DNA of 64,000 nucleotides, from contig NZ_JABEDH010000001.1 in assembly GCF_029285175.1 (NCBI RefSeq), forward strand, positions 806,001-870,000, read 5' to 3'. The DNA is from Sulfitobacter sp. M05. GTDB lineage: Bacteria; Pseudomonadota; Alphaproteobacteria; Rhodobacterales; Rhodobacteraceae. The position numbers were made by a program, and so were the translations under genes. A model generated the notes under the pieces. That model searched no databases. It was not told the origin of the DNA and saw nothing but the letters and a program-made list of their open reading frames with translations. This document shows, piece by piece, positions 50,595-60,011 of this stretch (position 1 is its first letter; every line of letters starts with the position of its first letter).

Positions 50595-50684
50595 ATTGTA
50601 TTGACACAATATGGTTGATTGCTACAATTCAACGATACGAATATTGATACAAAGCTGCTAGGGAAATATTGTAATGGGTACAAT
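50595..50684. promoter_or_regulatory. Shared MocR / DUF1127 control region with inverted repeats
   Basis: ATTGTATTGACACAAT (50595-50610) and ATTGTAATGGGTACAAT (50668-50684) are near-identical inverted repeats with ATTGT/ACAAT arms. Between them ACAAT (50624-50628) and ATTGATACAA (50643-50652) give further half-sites. TTGACA (50601-50606), 16 bases, and TACAAT (50623-50628) form a good promoter toward MocR. The second repeat covers the MocR start codon (50674-50676). Confidence 0.65.
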
Positions 50685-52104
50685 TTGGGCCAAAGAGATG
50701 CTACGCGAGTCCAAACCCAAGTACAAAGCTGTTGTTGCGATGATCCGTGACCAGATCGCAGCCGGCGGACTGAGTGTTGGTGAAAAACTGCCGCCGGTCC
50801 GCGAGCTGGCCTGGCAATTGCAGATCACGCCGGGCACGGTCGCGCGGGCCTATACCGTGTTGACCGACAGCGGTGTGCTACATGCGGAAGTCGGGCGGGG
50901 GACCTTTGTCAGTGATCCCGCAACCACCATCGATAAGGAAGCCGGTGAGCTGCCGTTGAACCTGATCGAGATCGACACGGTTCACCACAATTCCACTGGT
51001 GATTTCAATTCAGTAAATCTGTTTTCGCCCCATCTGCCCAACGGGGGGCAGGCCCGGCTGATCCGCCAGTTATTGACAGAAGTTGCACAAGACCCGCCAT
51101 CGGGGATGATGCATTATCCGTCGCGGCGCAGTGCGCGACCCGCCCGCGAGGCAATGGCTTGCTGGCTACATGGTGCCCCGATCGGCCAGATTGATCCTGA
51201 CGATATCGTACTGTCCCACGGCGGGCAAAATGCAATCCTGCTGGTGTTTCAAACGGTTTTACGGGGCCGGCGGCCGGTCGTTTTTGTGGAGGAGCTGGCT
51301 TACCCCGGGTTTCGCCGTGCCGCTGAATTGATGCGTGCAGATGTTGTACCAATCAATTGCGATAAGGATGGGATTATCCCTGCGGCCCTTGCAGAAGCCG
51401 CCGAACGTCATCCTGAGGCGCAGGTGCTTTGTACCTCGCCGGAGGTCCACAGCCCGACCTGCGGGTTTACACCAATGGCGCGCAGGCTGGCCTTGGTCGA
51501 TGTGGCGCGCAAGGCAGACCTGCAAATTCTGGAAGATGACTGTTATCGGATGGGGCGGGCCGAAGGTGAGGGGTATCGCCAGCTTGCGCCAGAGCGGGGG
51601 TGGTATGTCAGTTCCCTGTCCAAATCTGTCACGCCGGCCTTGCGGATCGGCTGTGCAATTGGGCCCAGAGGCATGTCTGCCGCATTGCACAGATCCGCCG
51701 AACACGGGTTTTTCGGATTGGCGACACCGATGCTTGATCTGACCGCCGCCTTGTTAGGCCATCCAGACCTGCCCCAGATCATGGAGGCCTCGCGGTTGGG
51801 CGTAGAGAAATACGTCAAGATTGCGGTGAACACATTGGGTGGTTTCGATCTGCGCTGGCGAAATGATGTGCCGTTCCTGTGGTTGCAACTGCCGCAGGGG
51901 TGGCGGGCCTCGGCCTTTTGTCTGGCGGCGGAAAAGGAAGGTGTGCAGATCAGGGCCGCTGAAGAATTTGCAGGCCGCGACGCGCAAAGCCCCCATGCGG
52001 TGCGCATGGCCGTAAACGGGGGCGTATCGCTGCGCAGTTTTGAGGCCGCGATGGAGCGTTTGCGCCGGTTGCTGGACAATCCGCCGGAAGAAATCGGAGT
52101 CTAG
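50674..52104 (+). CDS. MocR-type PLP-dependent transcriptional regulator
   Basis: A 476-residue protein with an N-terminal GntR winged helix (residues 1-75, KLPPVRELAWQLQITPGTVARAY) and a C-terminal aminotransferase fold. The PLP lysine is at residue 317 in SSLSKSVTPALR. MocR proteins sense PLP-linked ligands and usually regulate the divergent neighbour, here the DUF1127 gene. Repeated ATTGTA/TACAAT sites in the shared region fit autoregulation, and one of them overlaps its own start codon. Confidence 0.9.
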   Translation: MGTIWAKEMLRESKPKYKAVVAMIRDQIAAGGLSVGEKLPPVRELAWQLQITPGTVARAYTVLTDSGVLHAEVGRGTFVSDPATTIDKEAGELPLNLIEIDTVHHNSTGDFNSVNLFSPHLPNGGQARLIRQLLTEVAQDPPSGMMHYPSRRSARPAREAMACWLHGAPIGQIDPDDIVLSHGGQNAILLVFQTVLRGRRPVVFVEELAYPGFRRAAELMRADVVPINCDKDGIIPAALAEAAERHPEAQVLCTSPEVHSPTCGFTPMARRLALVDVARKADLQILEDDCYRMGRAEGEGYRQLAPERGWYVSSLSKSVTPALRIGCAIGPRGMSAALHRSAEHGFFGLATPMLDLTAALLGHPDLPQIMEASRLGVEKYVKIAVNTLGGFDLRWRNDVPFLWLQLPQGWRASAFCLAAEKEGVQIRAAEEFAGRDAQSPHAVRMAVNGGVSLRSFEAAMERLRRLLDNPPEEIGV

Positions 52105-52126
52105 GTGTGAAGCGGGCAGTAAAATC

Positions 52127-52143
52127 ACCCCATACACTGGGGT
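52127..52143 (+). terminator. Possible terminator after MocR gene
   Basis: ACCCCA (52127-52132) and TGGGGT (52138-52143) form a 6-bp stem 22 bases after the MocR stop, with a T-rich segment (TATTTTAC) about a dozen bases beyond it. The T-run does not follow directly, so termination would be weak. Confidence 0.4.
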
Positions 52144-52170
52144 ATCATTATACCTATTTTACAAGCTGTT

Positions 52171-52189
52171 GATTTAAAACATTTAAATC
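52171..52189. repeat. A/T-rich inverted repeat upstream of rplM
   Basis: GATTTAAA-ACA-TTTAAATC is a perfect palindrome with an 8-bp stem. It lies 14 bases before the -35 hexamer at 52203 and may be a regulator site or an A/T-rich UP-like element. Confidence 0.35.
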
Positions 52190-52202
52190 CTTCATGCGCG
52201 AC

Positions 52203-52230
52203 TTGACCACGTCAATTCCGGCTATATAAC
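52203..52230 (+). promoter_or_regulatory. Promoter of rplM-rpsI
   Basis: TTGACC (52203-52208), 16 bases, TATAAC (52225-52230). The predicted transcript would have a leader of about 55 bases before the rplM ATG. Confidence 0.65.
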
Positions 52231-52292
52231 CCGTCCATCACTACTGCGCAGGGGGCTCTTGCCGTTTGCCACTAATCTTTTAGGAATCTCCG

Positions 52293-52754
52293 ATGAAAAC
52301 CTTCTCAGCAACACCGGCTGACATTGACAAGAAATGGATCATCATTGACGCCGAAGGCGTCGTGCTTGGCCGTCTTGCGTCAATTGTTGCCATGCGCCTG
52401 CGCGGCAAACACAAGCCTTCTTTCACGCCTCACATGGATTGTGGTGACAATGTCATCATCATCAATGCTGAAAAAGTCCAGATGACCGGCAAAAAGCGGG
52501 ATGAAAAATTCTACTGGCACACCGGCCACCCGGGCGGGATCAAAGAGCGCACCAAAGCGCAGATCCTCGAAGGCGCACACCCTGAGCGCGTTGTGACCCT
52601 TGCGGTCAAACGTATGTTGCCCGGCAACCGCCTGAGCCGTCAGATCATGACCAACCTGCGCGTTTATGCAGGGACCGAACATGGTCATGAGGCGCAAAAC
52701 CCCGAAGTTCTGGACGTTAAAGCCATGAACCCCAAAAACACGCGGAGTGCATGA
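52293..52754 (+). CDS. rplM: 50S ribosomal protein L13
   Basis: A 153-residue L13. [22 protein letters not shown] at the start, [21 protein letters not shown] and the [22 protein letters not shown] block are conserved. It binds 23S rRNA early in large-subunit assembly. Its TGA overlaps the first possible rpsI start (ATGA), as expected for the rplM-rpsI pair. Confidence 0.96.
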   Translation: MKTFSATPADIDKKWIIIDAEGVVLGRLASIVAMRLRGKHKPSFTPHMDCGDNVIIINAEKVQMTGKKRDEKFYWHTGHPGGIKERTKAQILEGAHPERVVTLAVKRMLPGNRLSRQIMTNLRVYAGTEHGHEAQNPEVLDVKAMNPKNTRSA

Positions 52755-52756
52755 AC

Positions 52757-53245
52757 ATGGCCGACGAAATCAACACACTCGAAGACCTCGCACAGGTTGC
52801 CGGCGTAGAAGCGACACCTGAAGTCGAAGTGATTGCACGCGAACCTGTTCGCGATGAATTGGGCCGGTCTTATGCAACCGGCAAACGTAAAGATGCGGTT
52901 GCCCGCGTCTGGATCAAACCCGGTTCCGGCAAAGTTGTCGTAAACGGTAAGCCACAGAACGAGTATTTTGCACGTCCTGTTTTGCAAATGATCCTTGCTC
53001 AACCTTTCAGCATCACCGGCACAGAAGGTCAGTTTGACGTTTATGCAACGGTAAAGGGCGGCGGTTTGTCCGGTCAGGCCGGCGCGGTTAAGCACGGTGT
53101 TTCCAAAGCGTTGCAGCTTTATGATCCCGCTCTGCGCGGTGCCTTGAAAGCGGCCGGCTTCCTGACACGCGACAGCCGTGTTGTGGAACGTAAGAAATAC
53201 GGTAAAGCGAAAGCGCGTAAGAGCTTCCAGTTCTCAAAGCGTTAA
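52757..53245 (+). CDS. rpsI: 30S ribosomal protein S9
   Basis: About 162 residues, started at the ATG at 52757, nine bases after CGGAG; an ATG at 52751 overlaps the rplM stop. An acidic N-terminal extension of about 35 residues precedes the S9 core ([19 protein letters not shown]) with C-terminal [11 protein letters not shown], whose last arginine reaches the P-site. The N-terminal extension is common in Alphaproteobacteria. Confidence 0.95.
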   Translation: MADEINTLEDLAQVAGVEATPEVEVIAREPVRDELGRSYATGKRKDAVARVWIKPGSGKVVVNGKPQNEYFARPVLQMILAQPFSITGTEGQFDVYATVKGGGLSGQAGAVKHGVSKALQLYDPALRGALKAAGFLTRDSRVVERKKYGKAKARKSFQFSKR

Positions 53246-53263
53246 GATTTACAACATTTTTGG

Positions 53264-53296
53264 AAAGGGCCGTGCCAGTGGGTGCGGCCCTTTTTG
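53264..53296 (+). terminator. Terminator of rplM-rpsI
   Basis: AAAGGGCCG with GTGCC, then CGGCCCTTT, followed by TTGTTTG. It lies 19 bases after the rpsI stop. Confidence 0.8.
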
Positions 53297-53324
53297 TTTG
53301 TCTAGGCGGTCATGCGCGGCTGCC

Positions 53325-53366
53325 GGGGGCCAGCCCCCGGACCCCCGGAGTTTATCGGCAAGATGA
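53325..53366 (+). repeat. GC-rich intergenic repeat, copy 3
   Basis: GGGGGCCAGCCCCC hairpin (53325-53338) followed by GGACCCCCGGAGTTTATCGG. Related to the blocks at 20699, 37726 and 62761. It lies just after the rpsI terminator. Confidence 0.5.
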
Positions 53367-53429
53367 ATAATAGTTCATCCAAGGGGTTTTGGTTTGTTTG
53401 CTCCGTGCATAGATTTGCAGAAAGCTGTT

Positions 53430-53525
53430 GCGCCCGATCTTAACCATGGACCACCAATCCATTGCCATGCTTCGCGTTCGCGCGACATTGGGGATGCGAG
53501 AAACCTCAGGTTACAGGCCGGACGC
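53430..53525. repeat. Palindromic intergenic repeat, copy C
   Basis: The left arm GCGCCCGATCTTAACCATGG starts at 53430 and the right arm, in reverse complement GCGTCCGGCCTGTAACC, ends at 53525. It lies in the leader of the LLM gene, whose other end is flanked by copy D. Confidence 0.6.
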
Positions 53526-53541
53526 CTGAAAGGGTGAAATT

Positions 53542-54534
53542 ATGCGGTATTCTGTTCTTGATCTGGCACCGGTGCCAGAGGGTGTTGAGGTTGCACAGGC
53601 CTTGAAAAACACGACCGATTTGGCCCAACATTGCGAGGCCTTGGGGTATCATCGGTTTTGGCTGGCCGAACATCACAACATGCCGGGTATCGCCAGTGCG
53701 GCGACCGCCGTGTTGATAGCCCATGTCGCGGCCCATACAAAATCCATCCGTGTGGGGGCCGGCGGGGTGATGCTGCCCAATCATGCGCCTTTGGCAATCG
53801 CCGAACAGTTTGGAACTTTGGCCGCCCTGCACGGCGACCGCATTGATCTGGGTCTTGGGCGGGCACCGGGGGGCGATCAGGCGGTGTATCAGGCTCTACG
53901 CCGTGCTGGCAGTGATGATTTTCCTGGTGATGTGGCAGAATTGATCGCCTATCTGGGCGCACCGCGTGAGGGCGTACAGGTGCGTGCGTTGCCGGGCGAG
54001 GGCAGTCATGTACCCGTCTGGATCCTTGGTTCTTCGCTATATGGCGCGCAGCTGGCGGCGCATTTCGGCCTGCCATACGCCTTTGCTTCGCATTTTGCGC
54101 CGGACGCGTTGGAGCAGGCAACACAGGTTTATCGCCAGACCTTCCGCCCCTCGGCGCACCTGGAGAAACCGCATTTCATGTTGGCCGCGAATGTTTTTGC
54201 AGCGCAAAGCGACGCTGAAGGGGCCTATCTGCGGACCTCCATGCAGCAGGCTTTTGCGCGGATGCGCACCGGAACCAGAGGCAAGCTGCCGGCACCGGTT
54301 GATGATCTGGATGCGGTGATCGGTAAGGGTGTGCGCCGGTCGGTTGATCAGATGATGCGTGTCTCTGCCACCGGCAGTGCCGTGAAAGTGCGCGCGGAAC
54401 TGCAAGAAGTAATCAATTTGTATCAACCGGATGAAGTGATTTTGACCAGCCAGATTCATGACCATGATGCGCGCAAGGCTTCTTTGAAGATTGCAGCAGA
54501 GGTGATGCAGTCTCTGGAATCTGTGCCTGCCTAG
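53542..54534 (+). CDS. LLM-class flavin-dependent oxidoreductase
   Basis: A 330-residue luciferase-like monooxygenase. [20 protein letters not shown] and [24 protein letters not shown] are the FMN-binding core; GRAPGGD is typical of the MsnO8/YhbW-like group. It is monocistronic, framed by palindromic repeats C and D. The substrate is unknown; alkane, sulphonate or luciferase-like reactions are all possible. The start has a GAAAGG ribosome site. Confidence 0.88.
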   Translation: MRYSVLDLAPVPEGVEVAQALKNTTDLAQHCEALGYHRFWLAEHHNMPGIASAATAVLIAHVAAHTKSIRVGAGGVMLPNHAPLAIAEQFGTLAALHGDRIDLGLGRAPGGDQAVYQALRRAGSDDFPGDVAELIAYLGAPREGVQVRALPGEGSHVPVWILGSSLYGAQLAAHFGLPYAFASHFAPDALEQATQVYRQTFRPSAHLEKPHFMLAANVFAAQSDAEGAYLRTSMQQAFARMRTGTRGKLPAPVDDLDAVIGKGVRRSVDQMMRVSATGSAVKVRAELQEVINLYQPDEVILTSQIHDHDARKASLKIAAEVMQSLESVPA

Positions 54535-54640
54535 AGAGCCCGACCTTAAACATGAAACGCGTGTGTGCAGCCTCTTCCTTTGGTCGAACGCGAAAAGCGA
54601 TAGACGATGGCTCAGGTAAAAGGCGGGACGCTTTAGAGCG
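54535..54640. repeat. Palindromic intergenic repeat, copy D
   Basis: Left arm AGCCCGACCTTAAACATGAA (from 54537) and right arm CTCAGGTAAAAGGCGGGACG plus CTTTAG (to 54636). It begins right after the LLM stop and ends seven bases before the tetR stop on the opposite strand. Confidence 0.6.
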
Positions 54641-54642
54641 TG

Positions 54643-55260
54643 CTAGTCGTCCGGTTGGACCAGCCCCAGACCGCGCAAATAAATGCCGATGCCGGTTTCC
54701 AGCAGGTCTTCGGGCGGGAAGGGCGAAGCGCGCCCCGGCGAATTGCGTGCAAAAAGTTCGACCACCCCGTGGCTCATCGCCCAGATATGCGCAGAAAACA
54801 TCGAGGCCGGCGGGCGTTTGTCCTCTGGGATATGCTGGCTTAGGTCGGTGGCGGCTTTTTCCAACACCGCATTGGCGCGGTTTGCGACCTGTGACAATTC
54901 TGGCGAGCGGTTGATTGATATGCCGCTTTCGAACATCGCAATGTAATGGCCCGGGTATTTACGCGCAAAAGCGAGATAGGCACGTCCCGTGGCTTCGAAC
55001 GCCTTGAGCGCTGAGGGTTGGCCGGACTGATAGGCGTAATCCATCAAATCCGCAAAAATTGCATAGCCTTGTTCCGCGGCCTCGGCAATCAAGGCCTCGC
55101 GTCCGTCGAAATGACGATAGACAGCGGCAGGGGTGACGCCGGCCTGCTTTGCCGCTTCGGACAGTGTAAACCCCATCGGGCCACGCACCTCGATCAATTG
55201 AAGCGCGGCATCGACCAAGGCCTGACGCAGATTGCCGTGATGATAGCCCTTTTTAGGCAT
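54643..55260 (-). CDS. TetR/AcrR-family regulator
   Basis: A 205-residue protein started at the ATG at 55260 ([13 protein letters not shown]), which overlaps the end of ppk2. The helix-turn-helix is [28 protein letters not shown] near residues 33-60. The C-terminal ligand domain is of the WHG type. The overlap with ppk2 (stop 55253-55255) suggests one transcript, so it may control polyphosphate metabolism or itself. Confidence 0.88.
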   Translation of the reverse strand: MPKKGYHHGNLRQALVDAALQLIEVRGPMGFTLSEAAKQAGVTPAAVYRHFDGREALIAEAAEQGYAIFADLMDYAYQSGQPSALKAFEATGRAYLAFARKYPGHYIAMFESGISINRSPELSQVANRANAVLEKAATDLSQHIPEDKRPPASMFSAHIWAMSHGVVELFARNSPGRASPFPPEDLLETGIGIYLRGLGLVQPDD

Positions 55261-56122
55261 CCCAAATGTCCGGTCTGCCACAAACGCCGGTGTCTATCTG
55301 ACCAATGGCTTTTTCGTCTTTTCTTGTATAATCAAAGGCATGCAGCACTGTGCGGATCGCATTCAGCCGCGCACGGCGTTTGTCATCAGACCGCACAATG
55401 GTCCACGGCGCATGGTCGCTGTGACTGCGGTTCAGGGTTTCCTGAATGGCATCGGAATAGGCATCCCATTTGGCGAGCCCTTTGACGTCAATGGTGCTGA
55501 GCTTCCATTGTTTTAACGGATCGCTTTCCCGTGCCAGCATACGGCGCAATTGTTCGGCCCGGCCGACGTTCAGCCAGAACTTGAAAACGTGAATGCCATC
55601 CTCGACCAGCATCTTTTCAAACGGGCTGACTTGAGAAAAGAAATGTTCGCGTTGCGCCGGAGTGCAAAAGCCGAAAACATGTTCGACAACGCCACGGTTG
55701 TACCATGACCGGTCAAAGAAAACGAGTTCTCCGGCAGAGGGCAAGTGATTGGAGTAACGCTGAAAATACCATTCTGATTGTTCGGTTTCTGTCGGTTTGG
55801 ATAGGGCAACCACATGAGCGGAGCGCGGGTTCAGGTTGCCACGAAAACGGCTGATCGTGCCACCTTTGCCAGCTGCATCCCGACCTTCGAAGACACAGGC
55901 GATACGCGTACCGCTGTCCTGCGCCCATGCCTGAAGTTTCACCAGTTCGATCTGGAGTTTCGCCATTTCGCGCTCATACACCTTGCGCGCCATACGGTCG
56001 GAATGCGGATAGCTGGCTGCCAGAATATCGCCTTTGTCGGCGCGTTTGATGGCGGCGCGAATATCGTCCGGTGCGTCGGTGTCAAAATAGGCGCTGATTG
56101 CGCCGTCAAAGGGCAGGTCCAT
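55253..56122 (-). CDS. ppk2: Polyphosphate kinase 2
   Basis: A 289-residue PPK2 (class I). Walker A is [15 protein letters not shown], the lid region includes [19 protein letters not shown], and [17 protein letters not shown] follows. It transfers phosphate between polyphosphate and nucleotides. The ATG follows GGAGGC. Its 3' end overlaps the tetR start. Confidence 0.93.
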   Translation of the reverse strand: MDLPFDGAISAYFDTDAPDDIRAAIKRADKGDILAASYPHSDRMARKVYEREMAKLQIELVKLQAWAQDSGTRIACVFEGRDAAGKGGTISRFRGNLNPRSAHVVALSKPTETEQSEWYFQRYSNHLPSAGELVFFDRSWYNRGVVEHVFGFCTPAQREHFFSQVSPFEKMLVEDGIHVFKFWLNVGRAEQLRRMLARESDPLKQWKLSTIDVKGLAKWDAYSDAIQETLNRSHSDHAPWTIVRSDDKRRARLNAIRTVLHAFDYTRKDEKAIGQIDTGVCGRPDIWDA

Positions 56123-56170
56123 GGGGCCTCCTGAATAGGGTGTTATCCTCTATATGGGATGTTAATCGGT

Positions 56171-57130
56171 TTAACGCAAACCCGCACGTGTGGCCGCGCG
56201 CTCGATTGCGGCCTCAACCGCATCCGGGGCGGTGTGTTGCGGCATATGACCCTGACCTGACAGTACAGTCAGAATGCCATCTGGGACGTCTCCCATCAGA
56301 ATCTGAGCGTGGACAGTGAGCGGCACAATGGTGTCGGCATCCCCATGCACTGCCTCAATGGGCATGTGCAGGTTGCCATAGTTCTTTTTCATATCAACAA
56401 CATGCGGGCGCAGGGCGTTGACCTGTTGGGCGTTGGCCCGGGTGCTTTCACGCCGCAGGGTCAGGCCCGCATTGATGTGATCGGCATATCCCTCGGGTGC
56501 GGACTGGGGTGTGAATATCGAGGTGATGCTGTCAGTGATCATGCGTTGCGGTACAAAGGCGGTGATCAGCGGCACAATCAACGCGCCACCAATTTTTGAT
56601 CCGAACACACCATAAGTCCATCCCAGATCGCCCGGCCAAGGCTCGGAAACAGCCGAGACAAGGACAAGTGCCGCGGTATCATCAGGACGCCGTAGCCCCC
56701 AGGCAAGGGCAACAATGCCACCGAAGGAATGGCCCAGCACAATCGGGTTCGTTACGCCAAGCTGATCAGCGGCCGCTTGCAAAAGCGCGGCTTGTTCAAG
56801 TGGTGATTCCGCGTTGTTGTTCCATGCGCCGCCGTGCCCCTTTGGGCGTCCGGTCCAGCCCAGCCCGGGGCGGTCAAACAGGATCACACGGTAGCGGTCG
56901 CTCAACCGGTTAGCGAAGCCCAGTGTGAAATCGCGAAGGTTGCCACTGGCACCGTGCAACATAACCAGATCGGGGCCTTGCCCGGTCACATAGGCATGCA
57001 CATCCACCCCGTTTACGTTCAGGCGCTGGCCCAAGGGTGGGGTTGCTGCCTCGGCCTGTGTTTCGCGCATATAGGCGCGCCCCTGTACCAAGGCGATAAA
57101 CGCGGCAAACAGTATCGCTAGAACTATCAT
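56171..57130 (-). CDS. Alpha/beta hydrolase, membrane-anchored
   Basis: About 319 residues from the ATG at 57130. Residues 1-18 are a hydrophobic helix, likely an N-terminal anchor or signal. The fold has an oxyanion HGASGNLRD, nucleophile VLGHSFGG, an aspartate near GDADTIVPL and a histidine in GQGHMPQHT. The upstream frame is not used because it lacks the family start and lies in the metA region. The substrate is unknown. Confidence 0.82.
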   Translation of the reverse strand: MIVLAILFAAFIALVQGRAYMRETQAEAATPPLGQRLNVNGVDVHAYVTGQGPDLVMLHGASGNLRDFTLGFANRLSDRYRVILFDRPGLGWTGRPKGHGGAWNNNAESPLEQAALLQAAADQLGVTNPIVLGHSFGGIVALAWGLRRPDDTAALVLVSAVSEPWPGDLGWTYGVFGSKIGGALIVPLITAFVPQRMITDSITSIFTPQSAPEGYADHINAGLTLRRESTRANAQQVNALRPHVVDMKKNYGNLHMPIEAVHGDADTIVPLTVHAQILMGDVPDGILTVLSGQGHMPQHTAPDAVEAAIERAATRAGLR

Positions 57131-57143
57131 GCCGCGCCTCACG

Positions 57144-58064
57144 TTATCGGGTTCCGATGGCCGCCATATCAAAAGGCGTGGTTTGGTATATCTCGTTGAT
57201 CCAATTGCCATAAAGCAAATGTGCATGACTGCGCCAACGGTTGGTCGGTGCCTGTGTCGGATCGTCGTTCGGGTAATAGTTACAGGGCACGTTGATCGGC
57301 GTGCCGTCGGCAACGTCGCGGTCAAACTCCTGTTTCAACGTATCGCTGTCGTATTCAAAATGGTTAAATACATAAAGGGCGCGGTGGGCTGGATCCTGAA
57401 TAAGGCAGGGGCCCACTTCATCACTGCCCAAAAGGGTGATCAGCCCGTCATGCGCATCCACTTCGGACTGGCGCATTTCGGTCCAGCGCGACACGGGCAT
57501 CACACATTCGTCAGAGAACCCTCGCAAGAACGGAGAGGCCGGCATCAGGTTGCGGTGTTTGAAGCAGCCAAAGGCCTTGTGTTCCAGAATATGTTTTTGA
57601 ACACCATGGAAATAGTTGATCATCGCCATCCCACCCCAGCAGACACCAAAGGTCGAATGCACATTGGTCTGGGTCCACTCCATCACGCGGGTCAGTTCCT
57701 CCCAATACCCGACATCAAGGAAATCCAGATGTTCAATCGGCGCGCCGGTGATGATCAGCCCGTCAAATTTCTCCTCCATCACCTCGGACACAGGCCGATA
57801 AAAGCTCTCCATGTGTGCGGCGGCAGTATTGCGGGTTTGGTGATCGGACATCCGCAGCAGGCTCAACTCGATCTGCAAAGGGGTCGCACCAATCAGACGC
57901 GCAAACTGGTTTTCGGTCTGGATTTTCTTGGGCATCAGGTTCAGCAAGGCGATGCGCAATGGGCGGATGTCCTGATGTGCGGCCAAATCTTCGTCCAGCA
58001 CCATAACACCTTCACGCGTCAACACGTCAAAGGCAGGCAGGTCGGAGGGAAGTTTGATAGGCAT
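57144..58064 (-). CDS. Homoserine O-acyltransferase (MetA family, predicted acetyltransferase)
   Basis: A 306-residue MetA-family protein. Nucleophile Cys142 is in [10 protein letters not shown], and a catalytic histidine lies in VFNHFEYD. The acyl-CoA selectivity residue at 111 is glutamate (TGAPIEHL); in this family glutamate favours acetyl-CoA and glycine succinyl-CoA. So it is probably homoserine O-acetyltransferase (sometimes called MetAA), in methionine synthesis. It lies thirteen bases before the alpha/beta hydrolase. A SAM-II riboswitch is not evident upstream. Confidence 0.88.
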   Translation of the reverse strand: MPIKLPSDLPAFDVLTREGVMVLDEDLAAHQDIRPLRIALLNLMPKKIQTENQFARLIGATPLQIELSLLRMSDHQTRNTAAAHMESFYRPVSEVMEEKFDGLIITGAPIEHLDFLDVGYWEELTRVMEWTQTNVHSTFGVCWGGMAMINYFHGVQKHILEHKAFGCFKHRNLMPASPFLRGFSDECVMPVSRWTEMRQSEVDAHDGLITLLGSDEVGPCLIQDPAHRALYVFNHFEYDSDTLKQEFDRDVADGTPINVPCNYYPNDDPTQAPTNRWRSHAHLLYGNWINEIYQTTPFDMAAIGTR

Positions 58065-58168
58065 AGGGACGGTCCGGTTCTGTAAAAGGCTTAGATAATC
58101 CGCCAGCGGGGCACTGCCAAGGGCACAGCACTCACGTTGTGGCGAGTGGTTGGGGCAAGGTTTAAGGT

Positions 58169-59023
58169 TTAAGGTTCCAGCGTCTGGGCAATCAGTTCGA
58201 CAAAATCACTTTCGCGGCTGAGACCGGAAATCTGGTCAGGTGTGATGGTCACCCCCCATTTCGACATGGCTTCGTACCGGGGCTGGCGGTGCGATAGGGC
58301 CTGCGCATAGGTCCAGCGTACAAAGACATCAGGATCGACATCCGCTTCGGTGCAATTGTTCTGGGTCAGGTAGTCCTGCCAGACACGCACCAGAAATTCG
58401 GGTTGATAGGCCATCGGTTTGGGGGCGCGGTCAAAGCGGCGGATCAATTCTTGAGTATGGGCCTCATCCCCTTTGATCCAGATCAGCAAACACTCATCGG
58501 ACAGCGCCCGCAGCAGGGGATCATTAGGATCATCCGCATTCACCCATTCACAGATCGACCCGCCTGTATCGCAGATAAAGTGATCATACCCGTAGAGCGT
58601 CTTGGCGCGGGCGGCGAAATGGGCCGTATCCAGCAAAGCGGCAATTTCGCCCTGCTTAAAGGCTTCTTGCCGGCGGGCATATTCCTCCATTGGCAGGCCG
58701 CCCTTGTCAGGATTGCCCGGTTTGCCCAGCCAAGTTGCCACCGGCGATAGGTTTTCAAAGGTGATATTCGAAGCGATGTAAATGCTGTCAGACAACAACA
58801 GGTCGCGCAGAAAAGGAACCTTCATCGCCTCGGCTTTGGCATTGTCGAGGATGGTTTCGCCCAGATACCGCGTGCCAATACGGTAATCGATAGAGTAATG
58901 AAACCAGTCACATGATCCGCGCAGCAACCCCGACAAATGTGTTTTTCCCAACCCCGACATGCCAAAGACCAATACTTTTCGGCGTGGGGCATCGCGCCAT
59001 TGTTGAGCGGTGGTGTAGAGCAT
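58169..59023 (-). CDS. P-loop ATPase of unknown function
   Basis: A 284-residue protein with Walker [15 protein letters not shown] near residues 21-34. Similar proteins are seen in Rhodobacteraceae as 'ATPase', but the substrate is unknown. No membrane segment is present. It is preceded by a DMT transporter and followed by metA, on the same strand with a short spacing, so it may be co-transcribed with the transporter. Confidence 0.6.
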   Translation of the reverse strand: MLYTTAQQWRDAPRRKVLVFGMSGLGKTHLSGLLRGSCDWFHYSIDYRIGTRYLGETILDNAKAEAMKVPFLRDLLLSDSIYIASNITFENLSPVATWLGKPGNPDKGGLPMEEYARRQEAFKQGEIAALLDTAHFAARAKTLYGYDHFICDTGGSICEWVNADDPNDPLLRALSDECLLIWIKGDEAHTQELIRRFDRAPKPMAYQPEFLVRVWQDYLTQNNCTEADVDPDVFVRWTYAQALSHRQPRYEAMSKWGVTITPDQISGLSRESDFVELIAQTLEP

Positions 59024-59055
59024 CTGGCAGGGTCCGTTAGTTAAGAGTGTTGCCC

Positions 59056-59970
59056 CTACCTAGCCCGCGCAGGGATCAGACGCCAGATGCGCCCGTCCAA
59101 GACCAAAAGTCCAAGCGCGAGCAGTGCAAACCCGCCATAGGCAGACGGCAGTAAGGCTTCGTTCAGGACGACGGCACCCAGAACAATGGCAAACGGCGGA
59201 ATCAATAGGGTGACCAACATCAAGTTGCCACTGCCCGCCATGGCCAGCACGCGGTAGTACAATAGATAGGCCAGCGCTGTGCCGATCAGGGCATAATAGC
59301 CGATGGCCAGCACCGTATCGCCTTGTAAATCCAGGGTCAGCGGCCCTTCGACCAACCAGGCGATAGGCAGCATAATTACTGTGGCCCCGGTTACCATACC
59401 CGCCGCGGCCACCTGCGGAGGCTGGCCAGCGAGTTGTTTGCGTGCCCAGACCGAGGCCAGCGCATAGGATAGGGTACCCCCGATCACCGCCAGCTGCGCG
59501 AGCGAGCGCAGATCGAAACTGATCAAATTTCCAAGACCAATTGCTGTTGCAACCCCGCCAAACCCCAAGGTGACTCCAACTGCTTTGCGCAGGGTAATGC
59601 GTTCATCTGCAAAGAAAATTGCTGCCATGATCACCCCAAAGATTGCGGTGGCGGCATTCAAAATTGAGGTCAGACCGGTTTCGATATACAACTGCCCCCA
59701 AGCCATCAGCCCGAACGGGATGACATTGTTCAACAGGCCCATGCCGAGAAATCCCAACCAGATTCTCGGATCTCGTGGCACCGGCAGCCGCATCAGCAAG
59801 ACCACCAACCAAAGCGCCAATGCCGCCCAGCCGACACGGTGTGCCACAGCCGTCAGCGGCCCGACCTCATCCAATGCGATACGGATTGATAGAAATGACG
59901 CGCCCCAGATTGCTGCCAGAAGCAACATTTCGACCCATGCGCGTGAAGATATAGATTTTTGTGTGTTCAT
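59056..59970 (-). CDS. EamA-family (DMT) transporter
   Basis: A 304-residue membrane protein with ten hydrophobic helices in two EamA repeats. The N-terminal repeat begins at SRAWVEMLLLAAIWGASFLSI, and GATVIMLPIAWLV is in the second. EamA proteins export amino acids or small metabolites. It is followed, 32 bases on, by the P-loop protein. The neighbouring gene (60012-60875) is a separate EamA protein. Confidence 0.88.
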   Translation of the reverse strand: MNTQKSISSRAWVEMLLLAAIWGASFLSIRIALDEVGPLTAVAHRVGWAALALWLVVLLMRLPVPRDPRIWLGFLGMGLLNNVIPFGLMAWGQLYIETGLTSILNAATAIFGVIMAAIFFADERITLRKAVGVTLGFGGVATAIGLGNLISFDLRSLAQLAVIGGTLSYALASVWARKQLAGQPPQVAAAGMVTGATVIMLPIAWLVEGPLTLDLQGDTVLAIGYYALIGTALAYLLYYRVLAMAGSGNLMLVTLLIPPFAIVLGAVVLNEALLPSAYGGFALLALGLLVLDGRIWRLIPARAR

Positions 59971-60011
59971 GTCACCGGCTTATGAGGTGGGGCTGGTGGT
60001 GACGATCCGTT

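Noticed and set aside
52171..52189. TTAA palindrome read as a CtrA site
   Set aside because: The two TTAA are five bases apart, not seven.
58065..58168. SAM-II-type riboswitch in front of the metA-family gene
   Set aside because: The interval has a small CACTC/GAGTG hairpin, but the conserved SAM-II core pairings and A-rich loop are not seen.
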